Source: Poronia punctata (Eukaryota > Ascomycota > Sordariomycetes > Xylariales > Xylariaceae). From it: a stretch of 64,000 bases of DNA. The stretch covers positions 62,001 through 126,000 of the forward strand of contig MU401530.1 of NCBI GenBank assembly GCA_022579005.1. The letters run 5' to 3'. How positions within the stretch are numbered: position 1 is the first letter of the stretch; each line of letters opens with the position of its first letter. This document shows, piece by piece, positions 54,410 to 64,000 of the stretch. The notes beneath the pieces were generated by a model. It searched no databases. It saw only the letters and a list, made by a program, of their open reading frames with translations, and was not told the origin of the DNA. Made by a program: the position numbers and the translations under genes.

Positions 54410-56408
54410 TTAGTCTAGGACACCAGACATGGCCAATGCTCGAGTAATCCCGTTGTCGTCTCTGGTAGATATCGAGGGGCGCGGGGTATCCAGTTGGTCA
54501 CTGGACCAGTCTTCGCTGAACGTGGGGGAATTTACGTCTTCCTCTTCCCTTTCATGAGCGGCTGTATTCGTTTCGCCTCTTGCATCATCATCATCATCAT
54601 CATCATCGTGTTCTTCTTCCGGTACCGATTCCGCTTCGATTCTACTGTTGTTGTTGTTGTCGTCGTCGTCGTCCTCGACCTGGCCTTCCTCAACGTTGGG
54701 GACTTTTGCGTTGCGGAGATGAGTGATCCAGCTGGAGATTATCTTGATCAGACGATTTACAAGGAAGATGGAGCCTCCGATTACAATACAGAGTACTACC
54801 GGTCCGAAGATGGCGACGGCAGTTCCGTAACCCAGGACTTTCGAGCCGAGCACGACGTCTTTGAACATGCCGACGAGAAAAGACGAGAGTACCAGGCTGA
54901 AGTAGATGGCCAGGGCCGTGCCCCCCGTTAACAACAGTACGGGTTGTATAAAATACCTGTAGATCTTGATTCCGCGGAACATACTCACCGTCTCGCCCAA
55001 GACGTTGAGGACGGAGAATAGGCCCAGGCCTAGGAGAGCGACGGCGCTGATGAGCACGAGGACGCCGAAAAAATCATACAATAGGTAGCCTAGGTCTTGG
55101 AAGCGTGTCTGCATGCTGAGAATGGCAGATGCTAGGGACGGGGGCAGGAAGATGGTCGCCAGTAAGGTCAGCCTTTGCACGCTCTCCGTTTCTTTCAAGC
55201 TCCTAGCTAGGTCAAGATACTTGAGGTCTTGCTCGAGGTCGCCTAATAGCCTCGTCTGGAGCCGCCGGATGTCTTTACAGCAGCCTTGGAGCTCTGTCGT
55301 TAGAATAGACAATTGGGGTTCGAGGCGGTCCTTGTGCGGGTCCCGAGAGGCGAGATTGCGGTTGAGCTCTAGTAGAGACTCGAGTGTCTCTACCACGATG
55401 GCTCCGGTCTGTTCGACATTCCTGTAGAAAAGGGCATCCTCGACAAATCTGGAATGGTGCCATTTTTGCAACCGAGAGTCCTTGGGATTCAGGGCCAGTC
55501 CTTCGTACTGTATATACTCTCTTACCAGCCTGGTCATGAAATCCGTAAACAGATTGAGGCAGGCGTGATGATACTGGAGACAGACGACTTGTCTCCAGTT
55601 AGTATCAGTCCTCAGAGGAGCATATGTTTGCTCTAGACCTCTGAATTCGCCCACAAAATCACTGGTAACCGGGACGGGGAAACGGTCACGATGCTCCTCG
55701 AACGACTTGAACATCCGCCTTGAGACGTATGTCTGACACGATATGAAAACTGGTCCTTTGTCAAAAAAGGGAGAAAAAAAACCCCCACTCCTGTCCGCGT
55801 AATACAACAGCAAGATACGCACCTATTCGTTGGCCATCCTTGCCTGTGCCAAAGGCAAAGTCGCGCTCCGTCCTAGCCCAGTTATGATAGCGCTCATTAA
55901 TGACTGCCTTGACATTTCGCCTCATGTCCACAATCAGACGTGTGTTTCTTAGAATGCGCGCGGCATTCCGTTTCCTATCGGATAGGTAGCTGTATCCTTG
56001 CATTCGGGCCCAAGGGCCATTTGAGCTTCTAAACTGTGAGCAGAGCGCTCTGAAGCCCGTTTCAGGTATCCGACTATTGCCCTCCCCGATACCAAGAAGC
56101 CCGTCGACCCGGCTACGATACCCGCCATAGTAATAGAGCTCGTCGACGAAGATCCGGACAGTGTTGGCGGGTTGCGCCTGTAGTTCAGCCAACACCCCCC
56201 CGGAATCAGAGTCGGGACCTCCGTGGTATACGGCAAGTGGGGTGGCGGCATGGCTCACGTCAGGCGGTGGTCCGTCGTTGCCCAAGACGGCGACGGGGAC
56301 GTCCCAAACCCCGAGGTAACCACGATCTTGGAATTTATCGAGGAGATACTCGTCGCCTTTGAAGAGGAAGTTCTTGTACCATTCCTTGGCCCCCTTGAAC
56401 CTGCCCAT
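54410..56408 (-). CDS. CorA-like membrane protein (fungal), degenerate GMN motif
   Basis: Exons 56408-55823 and 55749-54410 encode 641 residues. The N-terminal 195 residues are soluble (MGRFKGAKEWYKNFLFKGDEYLLDKF) and the next 200 helical, including EQTYAPLRTDTNWRQVVCLQYHHACLNLF. The segment ETESVQRLTLLATIFLPPSLASAILSMQTRFQDLGYLLYDFFGV matches the CorA pore region, where a transporter would read GMN; here SMQ replaces it. Further hydrophobic segments follow at roughly residues 450-475, 505-530 and 540-560 (YFIQPVLLLTGGTALAIYFSLVLSSF, then YGTAVAIFGPVVLCIVIGGSIFLV). The tail is acidic with poly-Asp and poly-Asn runs from (GAT)n and (AAC)n repeats. Loss of GMN makes Mg2+ transport doubtful. The exact role in fungi is unknown. 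Confidence 0.85.
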
Positions 56409-57484
56409 AGCTATTACTATTACTATATTGGGTTATTGCCGTTGACAGATAGGTCGCCCGTGTCCAAGACACCACTGCGCGTTGGTGTTTGTAGAAGTTA
56501 TGGGTAAGAAATACGTCGACCGGATTGCCCCTTCGTGCCTGAAGTGATCTTGACAGTAATAAATAAGCAGGGCCAACAAAGGATCTCCATGGACCATCCC
56601 CAACCGTGCGGGGGCTATTCCAGTTCGGGGGCCTGTAACCCTCCCAGGGGTCCAGCTGAAATGTGAAGGTCACCTCTATCGATCATGCTGGCTGGCTCTG
56701 AGACGTATCAAGTTATCGGGTACAGGTCGGCGGTGGCTTTGAAGTACGAGGACATGGCCCTCCGGGAGCCCCTGATCTTTCCCATTTTCGCCTGATTTTC
56801 GTAACCTACTCGTAGATACCTTGAACTGCCTGGTCTAGACAAGCTGGTAGACGTAACTTTGCGGCTTATTCAGACTTGGCATTAATAGGTAGATGCCGAC
56901 CACTCCTTTATCCCTTCATACGGAGATGAGATGTTTGTGATAAGGCAACTACCCGTCTGCCTACCCCGAAAGACGTGACAGGTGGAATTTTAGGACCTCC
57001 CACTAGGTTACAGCTATGGCAATAGCAATAGCAACCCACGAAGGAAACACACGTTTTTTTGGGATGGGAGCTGTTAGACGTGTTTCTGGGACCTGACAGA
57101 ACTCTTCATCTAACAACTGTCATCAAAGTCAAGTTGGTGAGCAGTGAGCAATTACGACAGGTATGAAGGAAGGTAGAGTCCTAAAGAATATATACCTTAC
57201 GTATCCTATCTCGGGTACCTGGACACCTACAGGGGACCCACAGGCAGTAGCTCCATCACGTCATGCCCCGGAGACTAGCCTACTCCTAGGTATTCTAGAC
57301 CACCTGCAGGTAGGTAAGTACCTATCATGGGCGGAAAACCGCCAGACAAAGCTCAAGAAACTTTTCGAGCTCATTGTGCTTCATAACCAAGGAACCGGTC
57401 CTTCATTCAGTCAACTTCAATTTCTCAACGTACAATTACAAGAAAATACGACCGTAAATCAGCGAAACAATCCCCGTCGTCGCA
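56409..57484. other. Intergenic region between divergent genes
   Basis: About 1.1 kb holding the promoters of the CorA-like gene and FMP52. The frame at 57163-57783 starts in this interval and then shadows FMP52 in another reading frame. CCTAGGTATTCTAGACCACCTGCAGGTAGGTAAGTACC-like TAGGTA words cluster at 57285-57325. No other gene. Confidence 0.5.
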
Positions 57485-58276
57485 ATGACCACCACCACCA
57501 CCACCACCACAACCGCCGCAGTAATCGGCTCAACAGGCCTCGTAGGCCACTCGATCCTCCAAACCCTCCTCGACCTCGACGCCTACAAGAAAGTATACAC
57601 CATCTCTCGCCGCGCTCCCAAAACCACAGACCCCTCTTCCAAACTCAGCGCGGCCATAGAAACCGACACTTCAAAATGGACTTCTCAACTCGCCGGTCTC
57701 TCACCCCTCCCCTCCATCATTTATTCGGCGCTAGGAACGACGCGCGCCCAAGCGGGCGGAATCGCAAATCAATGGAAGATTGATCATGACCGTAAGTTTG
57801 AACCTCCCCTCTCCTCACTTCCCCCTTTGCTGACTAGGTATGATACATCTACAGTAAACGTCGAACTCGCCAAAGCATCCCACGCCTCCGGGATCGAAAC
57901 ATTCGTATTCATATCCTCGGCTGGTACGCGCGGGTTTCCTAGCAGCATGGTGCCCTATTCCAAGATGAAGAACGGCGTCGAAGACGCGATTAAATCGCTC
58001 GGGTTCAAACAGGCCATCATTTTACACCCGGGCTTCCTCATCGGTCATCGAGAGGAGCAACATGCCGTTTATCCCGTTCTGGAAGGGTTTTCGCGCGGGA
58101 TGAGATCTTTGCTGGGTCAGCGCGTCCAGGATATGTTTGCGCAAGAGGGCGAGGTCGTCGCGCGTGCCGCTGTCAAGGCGGCGAGTTTGGCGGCGCAGGG
58201 AAAGGCGCCGGCGAAATATTGGGTTCTGGAACAGAGTGATATTGTTAGGTTGGGGAGAGACGAGTGGGATTTGTAA
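57485..58276 (+). CDS. FMP52: FMP52-type mitochondrial NAD(P)-binding protein
   Basis: An extended SDR-like (NAD(P)-binding Rossmann) protein placed on the mitochondrial outer membrane in yeast. Exons 57485-57791 and 57855-58276 give 242 residues. After an N-terminal run of nine Thr (ACC repeats), AAVIGSTGLVGHSILQTLL carries GxxGxxG at Gly15-18-21. Downstream are YSALGTTRAQAGG, IDHDLNVELAKASHASG across the splice and FVFISSAGTRGFPSSMVPYSKMKNGVED, which has the YxxxK catalytic pair. The C-terminus YWVLEQSDIVRL is typical of the family. The intron is 63 bases and open in frame, so a retained-intron form would be 263 residues; splicing is preferred because it restores DHDLNVELAKA. The substrate is not known. 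Confidence 0.93.
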   Translation: MTTTTTTTTTAAVIGSTGLVGHSILQTLLDLDAYKKVYTISRRAPKTTDPSSKLSAAIETDTSKWTSQLAGLSPLPSIIYSALGTTRAQAGGIANQWKIDHDRKFEPPLSSLPPLLTRYDTSTVNVELAKASHASGIETFVFISSAGTRGFPSSMVPYSKMKNGVEDAIKSLGFKQAIILHPGFLIGHREEQHAVYPVLEGFSRGMRSLLGQRVQDMFAQEGEVVARAAVKAASLAAQGKAPAKYWVLEQSDIVRLGRDEWDL

Positions 58277-58475
58277 AAGGGGGCTGGCCTGCTATGATTT
58301 ATTGTCTAGTTTTGGTGTTTAGGGCGTTTTTTTTTTTTTTTGGAACGGCGGCATGAAGTCTAACTCTTACATAGGTATATACCCCTCCTCATTCTTCATA
58401 TAAGTAAGCGTCATATTGACGAGAGCACTCTAGTCTATCTTTCAATGGATCAGTGTTATCAACATCTAAAGTGAT

Positions 58476-59885
58476 TCATCCTTCTTTATTCTCCTCATCT
58501 ATATAATCTTGCTCTTCCACCAACCACCGAATCCAATCCTGGTCTCTCAATATCGACCTAACCCTCGCCTCAAGCCACTCCGTATTCCCCCAGAAACCCC
58601 AAGAAGCCTGAAACCGGAACCAATCCACCAGGGCAGTTTCCCAATGCCTTACAAACATGTCCCAACTATACTTCTTGTCGGTAGTCCCCCGTAATAGATT
58701 TTCCCGATAGTATTCAAGTAACGCCCTCTCACCCTCTTGCATGTCCAACTCCTCCTCCTCCTCCTCCTCCTCCCCCTGCCCCTGTTCTACAAGCATATAA
58801 ACCGGCACCGAACAAGTAAAGAGCTTGGCCAGATCACAAACCCCCAACCCAAGCCCAACATACTGAAAGTCGTAAAAGGCCACTTCTGACCCGGAATGCG
58901 TGGCGAAGAGGTTCTCGGACTTGACATCTCCGTGAATGAGAGTTTCGCAATCGCGCCCCTTTCTTGGCGTCAATACCCTTGCCACCATCTCTGCGATTGA
59001 GCAGGATGGACGTTCCCGGGTAGGCTCGCATAGCAGCAGCATTGCCGCAGTAGACGTCTCAGTCCCAGACTCGGACTCGGACTCGGACCGGGACGTGGTA
59101 GTGGTAGTGGTAGTGTTGACGAGAGATGCGAATTCCTTGCGTCTCGTAGCAAGATATGTATATCCCCCATTCAACCACACATTCCCCGCCCTCCCTTTTC
59201 CCTTTCCCTTTCCCTTTTCCCTCCTCCCCCTCCTCCTCCTCCTCCTCCTTTCCACCTCCTCAATAGGCGGCAACAACATTTCTTCCTCATCCTCATCCTT
59301 CAAAGATAACATCACATCCCAAGACCTCCTATGAAACCCCGCCAACCAATCCAAAGCACTCCCCACCTGCCTCTCGTCAAGAAACCCCTCGACAGCAACC
59401 GGATATCTACTCTTCAAATCCGTCATCAGAGTAGCCATTAGCCCATCCCCTTCATCATCCCGTATAGCGGCGATACATCTAGCAACGGGGAAATCGGCTC
59501 CAAGCCTCGGCACGATGGATCGGTAAAAGTTTTGTTCGACCTCGTAACTGAATATCTTGCGTAAATGTCCTTCATCTTCTTCGTCCTGGTTCGTCGTCGT
59601 GGTGTTTGGAGGTGGAGGAGGGGGTGAGATGAGTTTTAGTATAAGTGGGATGATTTCCTCCTTTTCTTTTTCCCTTTCCTTGTCTTTTACATTGATGATA
59701 TCCGTTACCGCAGAGTTGGCGTTGGAGGAGGAGGAGGCGTTGGACGAGGTGACTCGTGCCTTGATCTGGCAGATATGTCCGTATCCTGCCCACAGCGATT
59801 GTATCTTCTCGAGTGATAATAGCTCCATAGAATGCTGTTCTAGCATGGCCCTTGCCACGCTCTCGGCGTCGATTACAGGACTCAT
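58476..59885 (-). CDS. APH/EcKL-fold kinase-like protein with low-complexity inserts
   Basis: A single-exon gene of 469 residues with the aminoglycoside-phosphotransferase-like fold. The Brenner motif LIHGDVKSENLF (HGDxxxxN) and the metal-binding FYDFQYVGLG (DFQ replacing DFE/DFD) are clear, followed by GVCDLAKLFTCSV. The N-terminal lobe holds LSLEKIQSLWAGYGHICQIKARV and YEVEQNFYRSIVPRLGADFPVARC, where the Glu may pair with the ATP-binding Lys. Between these, simple-sequence inserts of PPPPPP, a 12-residue Arg-rich run, TTTTTTT plus a Ser-Glu run and EEEEEEEE break the fold. Members of this superfamily phosphorylate small hydroxyl compounds; no substrate can be named. The ATG at 59885 is the first in frame. 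It converges on FMP52, the stop codons being 200 bases apart. Confidence 0.88.
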   Translation of the reverse strand: MSPVIDAESVARAMLEQHSMELLSLEKIQSLWAGYGHICQIKARVTSSNASSSSNANSAVTDIINVKDKEREKEKEEIIPLILKLISPPPPPPNTTTTNQDEEDEGHLRKIFSYEVEQNFYRSIVPRLGADFPVARCIAAIRDDEGDGLMATLMTDLKSRYPVAVEGFLDERQVGSALDWLAGFHRRSWDVMLSLKDEDEEEMLLPPIEEVERRRRRRRGRREKGKGKGKGRAGNVWLNGGYTYLATRRKEFASLVNTTTTTTTSRSESESESGTETSTAAMLLLCEPTRERPSCSIAEMVARVLTPRKGRDCETLIHGDVKSENLFATHSGSEVAFYDFQYVGLGLGVCDLAKLFTCSVPVYMLVEQGQGEEEEEEEELDMQEGERALLEYYRENLLRGTTDKKYSWDMFVRHWETALVDWFRFQASWGFWGNTEWLEARVRSILRDQDWIRWLVEEQDYIDEENKEG

Positions 59886-60862
59886 GATTTTGGCTTATCG
59901 GAACCGGGTTCTACTATGCTAGGTAGGTAGCTAATGTAGGTAGGTAGGTAGGTACAGCCTGCCACCGAGGGTTGAAGGTGGAGCAAAGGGACGGGAGTGT
60001 CCCCCCGCAGGCCTTTCTCGCGAGAATTAAAGGCGAAAGAAAAAAAAGGGGTCAACAGAATACGATTTTCTTCCTTTCTATTGGGATGTCTTGTATTATA
60101 TCACTTTTTTTTTTTGCTAAACCGGGATCGACTTGCTGGGACTAGGACGAATGAACAGAGAACGAGTCACATTATCTAGCCTTAGCCCCAACCTTCGACA
60201 TCGACTGAAGAAGCATCGTGTCAGCTGCCCGCAGCTGTTCCCGTGTTCCCCCGTCAACAGGCAATCTCCAGATCTGGTCGTAGGTATCGGCTTTGACCCT
60301 TCCTTGCAAGATGGTTGAGAAGATTTATTGAAAAGCTATTTGGGTTTGCAGTTATTCATGTCTCTAACCAGTACATTCCCTATCATGACTCTCAAGCCTC
60401 GTCCTACCTTGCCAAGTTGCAGCACGGATCATAGGTAACCAAAATGTTCCTGAAGTTCTCGCCCCCTTTTAAATCCATACCCAATAAAGCCTGATGTTGC
60501 AGCCTTTAGTCGTCCTCCCATATCTCCTGATTCCAAGGTAGAACCAACGATCCAAATATGATGGCCACCTGCCCCGCGCGGCGCTGGGGTATTTGGGATG
60601 ACATGGCCACAGTAGCGAACCCAGGGTCAGTACTCGTTCCGGCATATAATACATCGATAATGCACGGAACAAGGTAGATGACCCCAGAGGATAAAGAGGT
60701 ACGGATACGGACCAAGCTTACACGTGGCGAAACAATTGGTGTGACAGTATCCGTTTCCATACTCGATTCATTATTCTCCGTGTCTAGCCTCTCAAGCAGA
60801 ACCGGACTACTTGAAATGAGAAAAGTATAGTCTTTTCAAATCAACGTCTCGTACTCTGGTTC
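59886..60862. other. Intergenic region, no gene seen
   Basis: About 980 bases. TAGGTAGGTAGGTAGGTAC (59936-59955) is the densest run of the TAGGTA motif in the window. Short frames at 60469-60760 lack any signature. Confidence 0.5.
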
Positions 60863-62181
60863 CTAAGGCATATGCTTCTTTAGCTTTTGTGCCTGCTCAA
60901 GTTGCTCCTTTATTTGCCTTTCCGCATCTTTCCTTCTCTGTGCGTGGTCTTCCTCTTGTTTCTTCTTTTGTCCTGTGGCACGAATCAGGGTCAGCTTAGA
61001 ACAGCCGAGGATCTTGAACACTTGCAACGGCATTTGAGAATAAACCAAATAGGGGGGGCCGACCTTTGGGAATATGTTTTCCGAAACCAAACATAACTGC
61101 CGGTCTACACTCGTTGGCAAACTGCTTCGACCCGATGAGAACATCAAAAGGTGGATCGTCCAGGACGATGAAACGCCCCTCCCTTTGTTGTCGGTCTTGA
61201 AGTTTGTGCCAGTGTAAGGTGACTTCCTGTTCAGGTGTAAAGCTACCTCCGATCCCCTCGAGTGTCCTTTCCCGCCTGTCCGGAATGGCAACTAGTTTGT
61301 TCATGTTCATGTCATACTTCTGCAGGACTTTGCGGCTGATGAAATTCTCGTCACTGGCGGTGTCGATCTTGTTCCGAAGAGGTACGAACTCGAACTTATC
61401 CAATCCTGTCCGTCCTGCTACCTCGATAACCAAGATTAAGTCGCGCGTGAAGTCCGTGTGCAGTAAGGTAACAAAGTCCATGTACGGCACATTTCCCCTC
61501 AGTCGTCCTTCAGCGGTCGATCCTGGGCGGTGGTCCATTTCTATGGAATCCCCATCGTCTCCTGGGCCCGCTGGATGATTGATGCTTCGTCCTCGGCTTC
61601 TACCAGTCATCTCTCCTTCGGCCATTAGTAGTGCCATTGTCGAACTGGAAGGCCTATTAGTTGGATGAAACTAGCGGCATGTTGTGCGCTGCTGTGGTTA
61701 CCTGATATCTATCATTTTTTGGTACATCCTCATGCTACAGACCCATCCATTAGTGCTACGCTTCGACTATGTTTCGGGCAAGTGCTTACTCTGCCGTCAA
61801 GTCGCGGAGCACAAGAACGGAGCTCCGGAAACTGCGATAGGCCGACATCACCCGAGGCTCATCTATGGCGAGCATATATAGCCTAAACATCCTTTTGAAG
61901 GGTGAATCGTCGCTCTTGGGCTTCGCCTTTTGCAGCGTTATGAGCAGCGTTATCTGCTTTTGGTTGCACAAATCCAGACTCATGCCCACTGAATCAGGCA
62001 CAGCCTGCGCCGCATCAATCGTGTTCTTGCTTTCATCTAATATGCATTGCAAGATAGTAATCTCTTCCGTAAGGCTGTTAATCTGCTGTTCGCTCCGAGC
62101 AAGGTTTTGCACTAGAAGGAGAGTGGTGGACGAGAACGTAACGAGCGAGGCCGCAATCGAGACTGCTGAAAGAGGATCCAT
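60863..62181 (-). CDS. PigL_N/Helo-like N-terminal domain fused to a retropepsin-like domain
   Basis: Three exons, 62181-61790, 61653-61064 and 60972-60863, give 363 residues. The first exon is the fungal N-terminal domain seen in STAND/NLR and signalling proteins (PF17111 type), starting MDPLSAVSIAASLVTFSSTTLLLVQ and ending LVLRDLTAE. The splice (GTAAGC, acceptor AATAG) reads into EPSSSTMALLMAEGEM. The second domain has FEFVPLRNKIDTASDENFISRKVLQKY: Asp228-Thr-Ala is the position of the retropepsin D-T/S-G catalytic motif, with Ala in place of Gly. VTLHWHKLQ and RFIVLDDPPFDVLIGSKQF complete the retropepsin-like fold. The last exon is a Lys/Glu-rich helix (KKKQEEDHAQRRKDAERQ), probably a coiled coil. 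A domesticated retroelement protease is a likely source. Proteolysis is uncertain because of the changed motif. Confidence 0.8.
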
Positions 62182-62801
62182 GATCCGAAGTGTACGGTGT
62201 ACAGTGCAGGAAGGTCGAGGGCAAATTATTTATAAAGGAAGATGAAGAACCACGGGTTCGGGAAATTGGAGAGGGATCTCAAGTTCTCAACCGGAAAGCA
62301 AGAGCATCTGCTATGTAGGCGACTCATACTTGTTTCCTCGACTGAACATGGCACCGTCGCAGTAGACAACGGAAGGAATGAAGAGAAGCCAAGTCTGTAC
62401 CTTATTCTCTAAACATTACCTTTTCTCCCAGAATGCCGACTTTTCGCCCTATCCCAATTGGATTGTAATCATCCTACTTTAGGTACCCACAAGCTGGATG
62501 TATTTGAGGGTGGCAGTCCTCAATTGGATGTGATATAAAAGAGGGGTTGGTAATGCAGGTAGGCATTTTCAGCTCCCCAAATAGGCGCCATGCTGACCTA
62601 TGAACTAGACGTAAGCTTCGACACAAGTGGTTACGCGGTTCGCGGACCACCCTCACTCAATGGGTTTACAGCGATTGACGCCCGAACACCTTCTACTCGC
62701 GGGGAAAGAGAAGCGGCAGTGTTGCAAACATCCACGGTTGACGTCTGGCCTCGGGCACATCAAGGAGATATCCAACGATAATAAAATCGTGAGCAGGCGA
62801 A
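62182..62801. promoter_or_regulatory. Divergent promoter region, PigL_N/retropepsin and DUF6594 genes
   Basis: Only 620 bases separate the two start codons. TATTTATAAAGG (62227-62238) lies 45 bases upstream of the minus-strand ATG and is a likely TATA-like element for it. A frame at 62590-62781 has no signature. Shared regulation is possible but not shown. Confidence 0.45.
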
Positions 62802-63962
62802 ATGAGCCTTCCAGGGCAGTCGTCGATAGAGATGGGTACGATGGAGGAAGGCACAGAGGCTGGAATAGGGACTGAACCCAGTGGTTACCACAGACTGGCG
62901 GCCATCATGCAACAAGACGAGAGCCTGGCCATTTTTCGCCGATTTCAAGATATAAATATGTTGCTGCTCATGTCATTACAAGCCGAGATATTGGATCTCC
63001 AATTCTGGCTCAGACACAGATCTTCTGAGGACGAGTCAACAGATTCTCCGTTGCCCAGGGTATTCCGGGAGTTAAGGCTTTCCCACCAGCGTCTGGACGC
63101 GAGCCGGCCCCGGTCAACTCCAAGTAGTGAGACGAATATCCATCTTCAAACAGAAGATGTGTCTTTGCTCTCGCAGTATCAATTGCTGCTTAGACTGAGG
63201 GAGCGGATGTCGGAGTATAGTTAGTGACCTTCCTAGTCAACGAGATGAAATGACAGAGGTCGGTTAACTGACCTGCTGTGTTAGACAATCTCCTTCTACA
63301 GGGTCTGTCAACACGTATGAATTCCTATAACATAGTCGGTTTCTCACAGTTGTTCCAGTCTCGCAGCTAGCTCAACTCCCCAAGCCTCATAAGTCCCAGC
63401 TGAATGAGGTCAAACAGTGGCTACGTGCCGACGACGGGGGCGCAGATTTTCTCAAAGGGACCGAGTTTTTCACGTGGGAAGAGGATGATGTAAACAAATA
63501 CGTGGTGCTGAAGAATACGTCGATTGAGGAAGATTTCCTCACAAAGTCCGTCATCAGTATCCTAAGAATATTGCACCGTCTCGTCGGTTATAGGTGGAAG
63601 TTGGGCAGGATCATCGATAAACCGTCTGGACTAACATCGATTTCTGATACCAAGATTAGCCGAGTTAGCAGCATGTTTGCGGCCGCCCTATCGTCGGCTC
63701 TCCCCGTGCTGGCCATCTTCGTGCTTAACAGTCTACAGTCGACTACCCTTCGGCTCGGGGTTACCGTAGTGTTCACTTCCATCTTCGCCATTGTGTTAGC
63801 TTCGATTAGCTCGGCGAGGAAGGTAGAGATCTTCACGGCAACGGCTGCGTAAGTCTTGTAATGTCATAACTCTTGCTCGGGAAATACCACTGACCCGAAG
63901 TTTCAACTAGGTTTGCCGCTGTCGAGGTTGTCTTTATTGGTACTACAATCAATAAACCTTGA
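62802..63962 (+). CDS. DUF6594 membrane protein
   Basis: Four exons, 62802-63219, 63285-63302, 63350-63848 and 63911-63962, give 328 residues. The soluble part starts GYHRLAAIMQQDESLAIFRRFQDINMLLLMSLQAEILDLQFWL, the family's N-terminal signature. YQLLLRLRERMSEYNNLLLQVVPVSQLAQLPKPHKSQLNEVKQWL spans the 18-base second exon, which must be included to keep frame. Then comes a Trp/Glu-rich segment and SVISILRILHRLVGYRWKLGRI. The C-terminus has two or three membrane segments: MFAAALSSALPVLAIFVLNSL, TTLRLGVTVVFTSIFAIVLASI and AAVEVVFIGTTIN. The last four residues are encoded close to the window edge but the stop (TGA, 63960-63962) is inside. Function is unknown; family members are abundant in ascomycetes. 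Divergent from the PigL_N gene. Confidence 0.88.
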
Positions 63963-64000
63963 CGATAGTCACGATAACCCCTTGATTCAACGCCGCAGCA

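Overview
This is a filamentous ascomycete chromosome segment. Most protein genes carry short GT-AG introns (roughly 50 to 140 bases) with CTAAC/CTGAC-like branch sites. The gene set is fungal: Argonaute of the QDE-2 type, a Zn2Cys6 regulator, TFB2, MED7, FMP52, an eqolisin peptidase, DUF3433 and DUF6594 proteins, and a PigL_N/Helo-like domain. A Sordariomycete is likely, possibly Xylariales; that placement is an inference from gene style, not a measured result.

Layout. 0-11 kb: the 3' tip of a plus-strand gene, a copper amine oxidase (eight exons), the TFIIH subunit TFB2, a disordered protein and a TANGO2/NRDE protein. 12-14 kb: a TA-flanked MITE with perfect terminal inverted repeats just downstream of an eqolisin gene, then a possible small gene. 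15-18 kb: a compound repeat unit with paired hairpins, a 12-copy minisatellite, a 1 kb strand-asymmetric purine tract and a promoter-like end; it looks like a non-coding transcription unit or an unclassified element. 21-28 kb: an intracellular GH43 beta-xylosidase, a small secreted protein and a Zn2Cys6 factor, separated by long empty intergenic DNA. 30-39 kb: a large DUF3433 membrane protein, a second multi-pass membrane protein and an opine-dehydrogenase-like enzyme. 42-46 kb: a 56-residue cysteine-rich peptide ending in a CaaX box, MED7, a DnaJ protein divergent from a deaminase, and a tRNA-Lys(CTT) gene whose T-arm is interrupted by 62 bases with GT-AG intron features. 50-64 kb: Argonaute, a CorA-like membrane protein, FMP52, an APH-fold kinase-like protein, a PigL_N plus retropepsin-like fusion, and a DUF6594 membrane protein divergent from it.

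The genes do not form one pathway or a recognisable biosynthetic cluster. They are mainly housekeeping and accessory genes with independent promoters. The observations most worth following are the interrupted tRNA-Lys, the compound repeat unit at 15.1-17.9 kb, the CaaX peptide and the PigL_N/retropepsin gene beside DUF6594. Exon boundaries were worked out by eye from splice consensus, frame continuity and family alignment from memory; no search or expression data were available.
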